Source of the DNA: Erythroxylum novogranatense
Taxonomy: Eukaryota; Streptophyta; Magnoliopsida; Malpighiales; Erythroxylaceae
Direction: 5' to 3'
Length of the DNA: 64,000 nt
Assembly: GCA_029891385.1 (NCBI GenBank)
Contig: CM057224.1
Location: 36,647,005 to 36,711,004 of the forward strand
A program made the translations under genes and the position numbers. Under the pieces are notes generated by a model, which saw only the letters and a program-made list of their open reading frames with translations, was not told the origin of the DNA and did no database searches. Positions 36,215 through 47,208 of the stretch are shown here, one piece after another; the first letter of the stretch is position 1; each line of letters opens with the position of its first letter.

Positions 36215-37640
36215 CACCTTGCACCTTAATCTATTGAAAGTTAGCTGTAATTACTCCAAACATAGCTTACAAAGAAATACTTGGTAATTCTTCTTATGCT
36301 TTTTCATCGACTTCCTTATTCTCAACTTCACTTTCCACTACATACATCTGTAACATTTTCTTCTTACACTTGTGGCCAGGAACGAACTTTGCTTTACACC
36401 GAAAGCATAATCTTTTGGCCCTACGTTCATCTAATGTTTTGCTTGTAGTCATCTTGTTCCTTCTTACATCCTTATCGCCTTTCTAATTACTGGTATAGGA
36501 GTAGGTAATAGTCCAGAAAAGATTTTGACAAATTCCACAAATTTCCAACATAACTCCTACCTCTCTGTTGGAACCTCCCCATCATTCCACACTGCATCAC
36601 AACCATTTTATGTTTCCTTGTCAAATCATATGCTTGTTAAAGTGTTCTCATGCTCCACAATTTTACTAGATATTCAATCTCCACCTTCAAAGATTTTAAG
36701 AACAAACTCACTAAATAAGGCTTAGGCATCACTGGCTTTTATGGAAAAATATCAAACTCTGCGTAGTATTCCTTTACAGAACCCTTCTGCCTTAACTCCT
36801 TCAACTCTCCCACTGGATACTCAAGTGCTACTTCTCCAAATCTTTGCTCCAACGTCAATAGGTATTCATCCCAACTAAAAGGGTCTCTAGTTAGTTTGTT
36901 CCTCATGCATAATTCATGTCAAGCTAATGCCTCACCTTCTAAATACATTGTAGCCATACTCACCGTCAATTCAACTAGTGTTCGATCCAACATTAAAAAA
37001 ATGCTTACATTTGAACACCCACATCTGCAAAATTTCCCCCTTGAATACTAGTAACCTTATCTTGCTACATTGTGTAGGAATAGTGATGTGTCCTTTATAA
37101 TACCCCTCACTGTTTCCATTTTCTTGAACTCTCTAATCAATAGTTTCATGTATGTAGGTGCTATATGTTCCTTTTGATACAACCGAGTAATCCACTGCTT
37201 TAACTTTTGTATACTGCGTTTGTGTCTTACATCTTACTCTTGCATCCTATGTTCTGAAACCTGGATCGGTCATCGAATCGGTGGCCTTACTGGTCACCGG
37301 TTAGATCGGTTCAACCACCGGTCGAACCGGTATGACGTAATAATTATGCAATAATTATATTTAATTATATATAATATTAAAAATATTTTAAAAATTAAAA
37401 AAAAATTATCGGACCCGTCGGACTGGTCAATTGATCGGTTTTGACCGGTTTAGACTGGGTCAATTTATAGCCAATTTTGAAGGATAAATCGGACCGGACC
37501 ACCGACCGGTCACCGGTCGGACCGGCCGGTCTGGTCCGGGTTTAAAAACACTGCTTGCATCTGACTACATAAGCCTTCTTCCACACATCATCATTCTTGT
37601 CCTCAGGTGCCTTTTGCGATTTCACAACATCAATAGTGGT
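36215..37640 (-). pseudogene. gypsy gag with zinc knuckle (interrupted by a MITE)
   Basis: Minus strand: DDVWKKAYVVRCK near 37560-37600, then after the MITE a gag core WDEYLLTLEQRFGEVALEYP and KELRQKGSVKEYYAEFD (about 36760-36870). A knuckle LCFRCKAKFVPGHKC follows (about 36370-36420). Several stops. The gag continues into the protease at 20929 across the copia insertion. Confidence 0.85.
37247..37553. mobile_element. hAT-type MITE, 307 bp
   Basis: Flanked by a perfect 8-bp duplication CTTGCATC (37239-37246 and 37554-37561). The ends are inverted: left ctatgttctgaaacc against the complement of the right end, cagtgtttttaaacc (11 of 15 match). The interior is rich in self-complementary ACCGGT and GGACCGGACC blocks around an AT-rich centre. 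An 8-bp TSD with CAGTG-like ends fits the hAT superfamily. There is no coding capacity. Confidence 0.82.
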
Positions 37641-37666
37641 CCAGAATTAAGCTCTAATACTAAATT

Positions 37667-37990
37667 TGTTAGAAGTATGTGTGATAACTAATTGGGAATC
37701 TAGGGATTACAACTAATATAGAGATAACGAAGAAAAGAAATGGAGAAGCTAGAAGAGATAAAGTTTTAAGAGAAAAACTAGAGACCATTATTGGTTAAAA
37801 AATGTTTTCTCCCCCACACCATTTGTTGTACTAACAATTATAATCTTCATTGGTGATGGTGACCAATTACAACATAACACGTATATTATATACACGACGT
37901 CGTTCTCCTTAATCGACTAAACATGATACTACATCGTTTACATTCAACTACTTAAAATTCACTTATTAGCTCTCACCACTGTCAAAAGAC
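37667..37990 (-). repeat. putative 5' LTR of the outer gypsy element
   Basis: Starts TGTTAGAAGTATG on plus, directly after the primer-binding-like site at 37651-37662. No partner LTR exists in the window, so the other end (near 37990) is a guess. Confidence 0.5.
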
Positions 37991-38526
37991 ATGAGGATTA
38001 GTTGACTAGGGATATTTTTGTTTTCACATTTCAAACTTTCATCAACCTGAGGATTAGAGTATTTCTGTTTCCAGATCTTCTTTCTTATTCATTTCATCTT
38101 TCTTCTTTCAATCTTTTGTCCATTATGTTATTAGGTTGTGATTTATGATTTGTGAAACTGTTTTAAGATAGTTTACAAAGTTGAGAATTTTTTTTTGAAG
38201 CTTTTAGGCATAAAAACAAGGGGTATGCTAGAGAATAATTGAGGACATGTTTGATTATCTTCTTGAAACCTTCAATTTTTGTCCTTATTCATCCCAAAAT
38301 ATTTTGCTCTAATGTTAGCTTTTGTAATCTTTAGTTAATGCGTACATGGAGTTTTGTTTTTGTAGTTTAGGGTTTCATTATCCTTGGGTTTGGTTAGTGT
38401 TTGCTATTATCGCTGACTATAAGGAGAAATCTAGCCATGGTCTTTCTCTTCCTTTCTTAGCCATATGGATTATTGGGCATGCTTTCTTAGTTTTTTGTTC
38501 GTTATATCATTGTTTTGTAGTGTCTT
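37991..38526. other. intergenic
   Basis: No gene supported. The 61-codon plus-strand frame at 38346-38531 is hydrophobic and runs into the solo LTR, and I recognise nothing in it. Confidence 0.4.
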
Positions 38527-40508
38527 TGTAACATCCCATCACTGATGGGAAAGGTAGAATAGTAATTTGGAATAGTTTATGAGTGCTTAGAATCGCTTTG
38601 ATATGTTCATGCATACACATACTCGTGAATAGTAAATTTTGCACATAAAAATGACTGTACATGCATTCATGACATTTCTCGGTATATTTGTTAATAAATG
38701 TGATTGTTATGAAAAATGTGATTTATGTGCTTGAAAATTGAGTTGGAAAGGGTCATTGAGGTTTGAGAATTTTTAGTGAATTTTAGAAAATTTTCAATGC
38801 CAAGTGGCAGACTGATTGTTTACTGGTAGTAGAAATGACTGTCCAATGACACTAAAAATTTAGATACCTGATGTTAGGATTTATTAATTTGAGCCATTAG
38901 AATTTGGGGAGAAATTGGAGTAAAAATTGGAATTGTATTGGAAAGAAATTAAGTAAGGACTTTAGAGTGTGACATGTGGCAAGTGACACTTGTCACTTGC
39001 CTAACATGCCACCATGTTTGCATAGGTTTAATAAAAATCATCCTTGCTTTTGGTCATTCTCGATGCTTCTTCTTTAAAAGGTTGATTGGGGATTTAAGTG
39101 AAAATTTCTCTATCATTCTCGTAACTCTCTTCTTCCTTGCTCCTTCTAGAATTTTGCTCATCTTTTCTACCTTCTTTCACCTTGTTTTCTCTTCTTATGT
39201 TCACTAAAAACCTAAGCCTTCTACCCCTCTCAAGATGATGATGATCGTGTATGGTGGAGGGAGTTAGAGAGTTTGTGAGATTTTGAAGCTTAGAAGATTT
39301 GGAAGCTTGATTAGGTAAGAAATATGTTATATATGATGGATTTGTAGTTAAATCAATTATTTGTGATGTTATTTAAATTAAATTGCATGGAAATTGTGTT
39401 TGGAGTATATGGGTATGTGTGTGTGTGAATTTCTTGCCTTGATTGATGATTGATGAGGTAGAAGGTGATAAATGTAATTTAGAGATGTTTTAGAGATTTT
39501 GGAAGTTAATTGATGTTTTAGATGAGTGTAGAAATGTATGAAGGATTGAGTGTATGTTGCTGCCATTTTGTGGACTCTTGTCCAAGTAGAGGTTTTGATT
39601 TGGTTGGGTTGATATATTGAGTAAATTGAGTGGTGTTATTGGTGTAGAAATGGTATGGAAGAGATAGGAAAGGTGTTATGATGAAAAGCTGGAAATTTGA
39701 TTTGAGCATGTTTCAATGATTTAGCCTTAACTTCTTCTATGGTTATGCAATTGAGATGATTTTTAGCTTAAATTAAATTAGAGGTGTTTGGCTATATTTC
39801 TTGTGAAGGAAGTGATGTTCAATTTTGACTTGAAGAGTTCCAAATTTTGACTTGAATGTCAGAATATGTGTAGGGATGAATAGTAGCTTTAGAATGGCAT
39901 TTTTGTGATCTGAAACTTTGAGAATTTTTCTGGGATGATTTAGGCACATTTTGCTCAATTGGTCTTCATGAAAGTTGTAGCTCTTCTTGATAGCTTTCTA
40001 TCGTCATAAAGTGTGCCATTTTTCGACATTGGAGTTGATAGTTATGAGTGATTGACATATGGATATGGTTTAGGTGATTTTTTAACAATCTTTAACAGGG
40101 CAGCCATAATCATGTGAGAATTTGACCTAGTTAGAGGTAGAATCTGCTTCTAAGTTCTTCATGAGAATTGTAGAATGTGTTCTGATCTTTCCATTGATAT
40201 AAAGCATGGAATTTTTGTACAATGGGATAGGAAGTTATGACTTTTAGAAGATTGTGGTACTGTTTAGGATGACATTTAATGGGCAGTAACTTTGATTGAA
40301 CTTTTGACTCCCTTAGAGATGGAATTGGTTTTCGAGTCCTTCATGGACATTGTAGAGCTTTCTTTGATCTTTCCAGGGATATCAAATTTGTCAAATTTGA
40401 ACTCTTGAGTGAAAAGTTATGCATTTTGGAAGAAGAGAGAAAAACAAGTGGGAAAAAATAAAAATAAATAATAGGCAAGGAAGCTGGCCCTTGCGAGGGC
40501 GACGCCTC

Positions 40509-40666
40509 GCGAGGGCGAGCACGCTACGCGCTCCTCCCGAGTGCTCGCGTCCAGCTCATGTCTTGCGGTCGCGAGACACTAACGAGGGCAAGCGCGCTAC
40601 ACGCTCCTCGCGATCTTGCGTTCGAGCAGCGCTCGTCTCGCGGCCGTGAGACACTCGCGAGTGTGA
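40509..40666. repeat. GC-rich tandem repeat, about 73-bp unit, rich in TCGCGAG
   Basis: Units start at 40509 (gcgagggcgagcacgctac), 40582 (acgagggcaagcgcgctac) and 40656 (partial). Each ends with (c/g)gagacact. It is a sharp GC island in AT-rich sequence and inside a non-coding LTR. It occupies the position where the LTR at 1-2983 carries its agacgat repeat. Confidence 0.85.
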
Positions 40667-41453
40667 GTGACCAATTTCCCCAATCCAACCCTTTTACCAC
40701 TCTTTTGCTTATAACTTTTTCATCCTACTTTCGATTGACCTGATTTTTGAAGCGTCAAATTCGTAAGATATTTATTTACCTCTCCATGAGAATTTGTGAA
40801 TTTTTGAGATTAAATTGAAAATGATGGATTAAATCAAAGTGAGAGGACCGAGTGATTGTTTTTCTGGACAATGTTTTGACAATATCCGGACCTATAGAGA
40901 TCCAAATTGAGTAATTTTGGTGTCCATGAATTCCTAAAACTTAGGGGAACATTTCTGATGAAGTTTATGGAATGATACCGGGATTGTCACGAGCATGCAT
41001 TGTACACATTTCAAATTCTGCATGTGCATTATTATACACTTCTGATTGTACAACTTGTGATATATGTGTATTTTAAATTGTTATAGAGGCGCATTTAGAA
41101 TATCAATATATGGACGTTGTCGAGACTTCCAGGCACTAGCTTGGGAAGCAGTTGGTGAGTAACCTAGACGATTTCTCTTAATTATTCTTTGCTTATGCTT
41201 ATGAACATATATTGAATAATGGCGGTTTGTGATTTGATTGTGGATTCGGGACAGAAGGTTCGATGACTGTGTACTGGGGAGTTGTGATATTGAAGTGCTA
41301 CTTGTATGTGAATATGAGACCTACGTGCTTATGATGTGATTGATTGTGACATGTGCATACGTGCATAATAATGTGATTGATTGTGGCATATGCATTTCAT
41401 TCATGAATGCATATTCAGATAATGACAGGTGTGACCGGAGCAGCCATTGATTA

Positions 41454-41517
41454 GAGCTTAAAGCTCAACGAGTGAATTTGAGCCTCGAGCTCAACAGTGA
41501 TTTAGAGCCTCAGGCTC
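41454..41517 (+). other. hairpin array in the solo LTR
   Basis: Follows the motif tgaccggagcagcc. Inverted repeats are gagcttaaagctc (41454-41466), gagcctcgagctc (41480-41492) and gagcctcaggctc (41505-41517), spaced 25-26 bp. Confidence 0.7.
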
Positions 41518-42064
41518 AATGCTTAATGAGCCCTATATGGGACAGTTCAGGCACTCGGTCACAACACCGTAATAATTGAAAAAGTGTCACATGAGCATTT
41601 CATATGCATCTTGTTGAATGTGTTTAATTGAGTGAAAAGCATAATTTCTTATGCTTAAGTGAAAGTGTGTTACTTATGCTAAATGTGAAATTGTGATATC
41701 ATTTGTGATATGGATTGAAGTGTTGCATGAATTGAGTGAACCATCGATGACGATTACCTCACTGAGAACTCATCCAAAATTTGTAATTATTTTTTTCAAG
41801 ACTCAGAAGAATGCCCCGTTAGGCAATGGGAGTATATCTATTGCATGTGAGTGAAAGAAGAGGTCGGGATCAGTTGGCGTCTGTATTAGTGTTTTTCTAT
41901 TATATAAATTGGTATTCCTCGACTTTTTGTATAAATAAGGGATTCCGAAATTTTTGTACCATGAGTATACAAATGGATTTATGTTGTGATGTAAAGTCAT
42001 TATGACCAAAAAAAAATATTTGAAATGGGCCCCAAATGACTATTGAAATTCTATTGATTGTATT

Positions 42065-42700
42065 GTTATGACTGAAAATGGTTAAGAAACAAAGCCAGCC
42101 CAAATGGTTTACTGATTACCGCACATTTGATCGTATTTAAAAAAAAATTATGTACTGAGTTTTGGCTTATTGATTTTGCTAGCACGCCGCCCTCGCGGAG
42201 CACGAATTCAGATATCACTACGATGTCGGGTTCGGGTCTTGCGGGAGTGGGGTGTTATAGTCTTAGGTTTAGGATCTACATCTACCATATTGGTGTTTGT
42301 TTTGTACATGCATGTTATTCGTTTTGAACTTTATTTACTTGCTTTGATGTCTTTTATAGGGACATTTTTAACAATTTTGGTTGCATGTTGAACCAGCTAC
42401 TATAAATGGATGCTTTTACATGTCTTTGTTATTGCGTTAGCTTGCGTTGTTTATTTGTAGGACTTCTTAGCCAATTGTTTTTGTACATGTTTGACGATTT
42501 TTAACCATATTCTTACACCAACATGAATATACTTATTGTGCATGTTCCTTCTAGTAGATGCGCACTCACACTAGTAATTTCGATTCCCTTTCAAGAAACT
42601 TGTAAGCAATGGACGAAGATTCACTCACCTCTTACCCAACATACGATTAATTAATTATTAATTTATTAATTATTGTCATGATTTATATTGAGTTGGAAGA
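42065..42700. repeat. direct repeat copy 1 (LTR end plus flank)
   Basis: 636 bp, nearly identical to 45401-46035. Includes the last 195 bp of the solo LTR and 440 bp of flanking sequence, and ends abruptly at gttggaaga where copia gag begins. Confidence 0.95.
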
Positions 42701-43548
42701 TCCTGAGCAAAATGACCATTCTCTCCACAATTATAGCACTTCATACGTGTCATATTTTTCTCTCCTTTGCCCTTTGCCTTTCGCTTCTTATGACCTTTTG
42801 GTCCAATCCTTTGAGGAGGCCGAGAACCTTTTCTTTTACCTCGCTTGGCATTGTTGCCCTTTGGTCCTTTGCCTTTAGCAACAAAAGTCACATTATAGGA
42901 GTCAGATGCTTTAAAGCGATCCTCCTCCATTTCGAGGTGCCTAGTGATCTCTGAAAGAGTTTTGACATTCTCATTATGTGTCAAAACAAGTTTCACGTTC
43001 TTCCAGTGGTTAGTATGATCCGGAAGAGCCCGATTCACATTCAAGACTTGGTCCTCTTCAGAGATAGCCCGGCCAGCTGCCTTAAGATCACGAACCATAG
43101 CACTCATAGTTCGTAAATGTTCAGCCATCGTATGGGTCGTATTTATCTCGTAGTTCATCCACTTAAGGTGCAAAGCACGAAGCCTTGTAGCGGATGTTTG
43201 ACCAAAAGTGATCTTAAGCTTGTTCCACATATCTTTAGCAGTGGCACAATCCTCAAACTCTCCAATTAGATCATCATGCATGAAATACAACATAGTATAA
43301 CATGCCTTACGATCCTTTTTGGACCAATCTGCATAAGCCTTTAAGGATGCTTGATATTGCTCACTAGCAGTATCAATATCGTTTCCGTCTTTTTCTTTTA
43401 CTAAAGGCGCAGTCATTATTATAGTCAAATGTTCGAGCAATTCTCGTTCATTTAGAAGATACTAAATCTTCCTTTGCCACATATCATAATTGGACCCATC
43501 CAATTTTTCAATGGTGTACAAATCACCAATCAAGATTTTAGTTGCCAT
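42701..43548 (-). pseudogene. copia gag with one nonsense codon, cut at the zinc knuckle
   Basis: The start at 43548 reads MATKILIGDLYTIEKLDG. One TAG stop follows NYDMWQRKI, where CAG (Gln) would be expected. The rest (from 43440) is open: YTMLYFMHDDLIGEFEDC, MWNKLKITFGQTSATRLRAL, a basic stretch, then the knuckle MKCYNCGENGHFAQD, after which the reading leaves the element. Copia gag (UBN2 type) packages element RNA. The last knuckle Cys is lost at the junction. Confidence 0.9.
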
Positions 43549-45141
43549 ATCTACAAGTATATATAAACATGATATAAGGCACATTTCTATTAATTAAATT
43601 ATCAAAAAATCCACAATTCACATCGTATGATTGAAAATTTCGCTAAGCTCATATTCATCTCATACAAAAATGAACTAGGAATTTATATAATTTAATTAAA
43701 CTATTTTAATTTGACATGTCACAAAAAATTGCCAAAAATAAAGAATATGTAAAACTAATTTACAACCATTATTTGATACATGTAAAACAATATTTAATCT
43801 AAAATTATATAAAACTCATTTATATAATATTATTTTAAATATAATATAAAATTATCCATAAAACATATTTATGAAATATTTTAAATTATATTATATGAAA
43901 ACAAATCCATAAAGTTATGGCACATTTGTAAATGCACAAACAGTACAGGCAAAACTTTATTTGCATAAAGGTATATACTTATAAGAACGTTTTCGGTTTA
44001 CTATTAAAAACATTTGTACTGTGCATGAATAGTTACTGTGCATATTGCATAAACAACCATTAACGCACACACTTTTGAAACAAACAACAACAAAAATTGA
44101 GAGTTTCAAGCCTCTGCGTGGATGTTTTTCTCTGGAACCATTTAACGCATCTTAATGCGGAAAAACCTTTAATAAGTATATCGCACCATCTATCCAAATG
44201 ACTGAACTCTCTTGCTTTTTAAAAGTATAACAACCATTAAGTGCATTTAATGGTTTTACTGTGCATGAACAACAACTTACGCATTACGTACGAACACGAA
44301 AATCAAGAAAGGCTTTTGTTACTCATTTCCTTCATACATAAAGCCTAATGCTTTTAAACCGTTGGTCTCTTCCTAACATGACGAAAATGAGAGAATGCTT
44401 TTAAAGAAGAAGCAACAAAGTTTTTCGGTTTCCGTGTCATGCGTATTTAATGAACAACTTGCACATGTTCTCTTTTCAATCACACGAAAAAGAAAAGCCA
44501 ATGCATTCACAGAAAAGCTAATGCATTTAAGGATCCTTCATGCATTTATGGAGCCTTAATATCATGCACAAAAATCGAAGAAAAGAAAACCCACTTTAGT
44601 TTTCATGCACACCGTAACTTCGTATAATGTTACTTTCTATTGATTCATGCTATATTACTCATTAAAAGCATTTAATGCATGTACTGTTTATAAACAACCA
44701 GTAACCCATTAAAAAAAACTGACCTTCACTTCTTTCCAAACGTTCCTTTCTATGGCTTAAAGAACAAGAAATACAGTTTTCCGGCTTGTGTACAAAATAA
44801 TAAAACTAACATAATCGCATGCCGTTTACATGTTATCTGATGTTTCATGTCCTCATCTACACTTTTATCTCTTCTTTCACATGTTAAATACACTTGTATC
44901 ATCATGCACAAAAAAACGACATGTATCATCATGCACAAAAACCGAAAAACAAGACCACTTTAATTTTTCGATTCATATGATGTCTTAATCCACGTACAAG
45001 ATTGTATAACTAAAACACGAGAACAAAAACATAAGATACTCTTTTTTTTCATTTTTATATGATACCCATATAAAATCAAAACAAAAACAAACAAATCTAT
45101 ATTTGAAATATGACGTGAATGAAACCTAGCTCTGATACCAA

Positions 45142-45400
45142 TGTAGAATAATAAGGACTGACCTTACTGCGAAAGTACTGGATCGATTTGTTTTGTTTTA
45201 CGGTTAACTACTAGAGTCACCGATTAATTCACGTCCCAAACCCAAAGTCTTTGATGGTTTGTTTTTCGTGAGAAAGTATAGAGAGATTTTTTATGAATGT
45301 ATGGAGAGATTTTTCCAGATTATATCAATGTAATCATTGTTTCATCCTTTTATATGAGGACGATAACCACCAGAAGTTACTTTTTGTGTAACTTCCAACA
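45142..45400 (-). repeat. 5' LTR of the half copia element
   Basis: 259 bp, TG...CA. Followed at 45401 by gttat, which is also where repeat copy 1 begins (42065), so GTTAT was the probable target site. Confidence 0.85.
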
Positions 45401-46035
45401 GTTATGACTGAAAATGGTTAAGAAACAAAGCCAGCCCAAATGGTTTACTGATTTCCGCACATTTGATCGTATTTCAAAAAAAATTATGTACTGAATTTTG
45501 GCTTATTGATTTTGCTAGCATGCCGCCTTTGCGGAGCACGAATTCGGATATCACTACGCTGTCGAGTTCGGATCTTGCGAGAGTGGGGTGTTATAGTCTT
45601 AGGTTTAGGATCTACATCTACCATATTGGTGTTTGTTTTGTACATGCATGTTATTCGTTTTGAACTTTATTTACTTGCTTTGATGTCTTTTATAGGGACC
45701 TTTTTAACAATTTTGGTTGCATGTTGAACCAGCTACTATAAATGGGTGCTTTTACATGTCTTTGTTATTGCGTTAGCTTGCGTTGTTTATTTGTAGGACT
45801 TCTTAGCCAATTGTTTTGTACATGTTTGACGATTTTTAACCATATTCTTACACCAACATGAATATACTTATTGTGCATGTTCCTTCTAGTAGATGCGCAC
45901 TCACGCTAGTAATTTCGATTCCCTTTCAAGAAACTTGTAAGCAATGGACGAAGATTCACTCACCTCTTACCTAACATACGATTAATTAATTATTAATTTA
46001 TTAATTATTGTCATGATTTATATTGAGTTGGAAGA
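45401..46035. repeat. direct repeat copy 2 (LTR end plus flank)
   Basis: 635 bp partner of 42065-42700, with a handful of substitutions and indels. Unlike copy 1 it continues into unique flanking sequence (cctattccttaagg). Confidence 0.95.
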
Positions 46036-46419
46036 CCTATTCCTTAAGGATTCAACTATTTAGTTATTGTTGTAACTTGTAAGTTGTGACCTATTAATTA
46101 ACTTTGATCTTATCAGCTTATTGCTTATTGCTTATTCTTATCTTATCTCATATTACAACGATTGATAATTGTAAAATTATAACTTTAATAGCATAAACAT
46201 GTAAATTGTAAAGTGTAATATCTCTTTGTAGTTAGTGATTATGCTAGTGATCATTCTTCAAATGATTTCAATTATTATTTTGATTTCTTAAAATAGCTTT
46301 ATCAATTATGATAATTATAAAATAATATCAATTTTATAGCGGTTTAATACTAGTTGAACCTTTAAACCTTAAATATTACTTTTGACCGGTTTGACATACG
46401 GTCCGGTTTTAAAATATTG
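46036..46419. other. intergenic, AT-rich
   Basis: No gene or mobile element supported. Confidence 0.4.
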
Positions 46420-46960
46420 ATATTTATAGTTCTCCCATTAATATATATTTATAGTTTTTCCATTAACACATATTTACAATTTTGCTATTGATGTTTATTT
46501 ATAATTTTATCACTATCGCATATTTATAATTCTGTAACTGGTGTATATGTACGGTGTTGTCATAGTATTGATACATATTTTAATGTTCACAATTTTGTCA
46601 AAATAACGTATCTACAATTTTGCCATTGTCATATATTTACAATTTTACCACTACAATCTTGTTTACAGATTTTTCACTTTTACCGCTACAATCTTATTTA
46701 CGGTTTTTTTCACTATCACATATTTACAATTTTGCCCTTATAATCTTATTTACGCTTTTATCATAGTCTCGTATCTATAGTTTGTCATGGTTACGTATGT
46801 ATAATTTTTTCACTATTACCACTACAACATATCATTGGTGCATATTTATAGTTTTTCCTTTACAACCATATTTCTAATTTTGCCGATATTGCATGTTTAT
46901 AATTTTCCTCATACACTCTTATTTACAGTTTTGTAACTATCTCATATTTAGAGTATTTCC
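46420..46960. repeat. degenerate tandem repeat, 25-30 bp unit
   Basis: About 18 loose copies of (c)atatttacaattttgccatt, with variants such as tatttatagtttttcc and cttatttacggtttt. The unit length varies, suggesting an old satellite-like array, possibly inside the intron copied along with the exon at 47065-47208. Confidence 0.6.
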
Positions 46961-47064
46961 AGGATAGAACCAGGATACTATTTAATGACACAATAAACGA
47001 TGATTTCCTTCCTTAAATTCAAGATAGTTTGCGAGCGTAGAGAACGAGGGATTAGGTGAGATAC

Positions 47065-47208
47065 CTTGTCGATGACTTCTTCCGCTAGATGGGCACCTTT
47101 TGCTGTTTCCTCGGCTAGATTTTCAACGAACTCTACTGCTTCTTTAATCTCACCTTCTGGTAGATGATCAGCGACCGCATCTGCCACCTTCTCTACTTCT
47201 TCAGCTAC
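47065..47208 (-). pseudogene. exon-like fragment of a host gene fused to the gypsy 3' end
   Basis: Exactly 144 bp (48 codons, phase 0) on the minus strand encodes an acidic, Ala/Glu-rich helix: VAEEVEKVADAVADHLPEGE, then FVENLAEETAKGAHLAEE and VIDK. It ends at a good donor (gacaag|gtatct) and is preceded by AG (tttgaag). It resembles nothing in LTR elements. The composition suggests a coiled-coil or plastid-type plant protein, which I cannot name. The gypsy integrase reading (MYLRCYVFE) stops right at its upstream edge, in a different frame. Confidence 0.6.

Larger units (their letters stand above)
20480..37990 (-). mobile_element. outer Ty3/gypsy element, decayed and split (nest 1)
   Basis: On the minus strand, gag (36215 to about 37640) lies upstream of protease (20790-20929) and RT (20480-20772). 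The two parts are separated by a copia element with a perfect TAACA duplication (20925-20929 and 36210-36214). That element sits between the gag zinc knuckle and the protease, so one gypsy element was interrupted. A primer-binding-like site (minus strand AGTATTAGAGC, a decayed TGGTATCAGAGC) at 37651-37662 marks the 5' end. The 5' LTR starts at 37667 (TGTTAGAAG on plus), and its far end near 37990 is approximate. RT is cut off at 20480, and integrase and the 3' LTR are missing. Confidence 0.85.
38527..42259 (+). mobile_element. solo LTR of the large-LTR family, 3.7 kb
   Basis: Starts TGTAACATCCC and ends GGGGTGTTATA, with a perfect 5-bp TSD GTCTT (38522-38526 and 42260-42264). Homologous in layout to the LTRs at 49017 and 56651 (which lie in reverse orientation), including the terminal segment 'tcgggttcgggtcttgcgggagtgggg'. 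No internal region follows, as expected after LTR-LTR recombination. Inside are three copies of a module of about 180-195 bp (starts about 39977, 40170 and 40351), a GC-rich minisatellite and a hairpin array (41454-41517). Confidence 0.9.
42701..45400 (-). mobile_element. half of a Ty1/copia element (5' LTR, leader, gag only)
   Basis: The minus-strand order is a 5' LTR at 45142-45400 (259 bp, TGTAGAATAAT...CTTCCAACA), a primer-binding site gctctgatacca on plus (45129-45140), a leader of about 1.6 kb, then gag from 43548. The element stops inside the gag zinc knuckle at 42701, and protease, pol and the 3' LTR are absent. The sequence on its left is a second copy of the target sequence on its right. 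Confidence 0.9.

Noticed and set aside
42127..42391. Duplicated short frames at 42127-42391 and 45463-45727 as a paralogous gene pair
   Set aside because: They lie in the 636-bp direct repeat (LTR end plus flank) around the half copia element, with no protein-level constraint visible.
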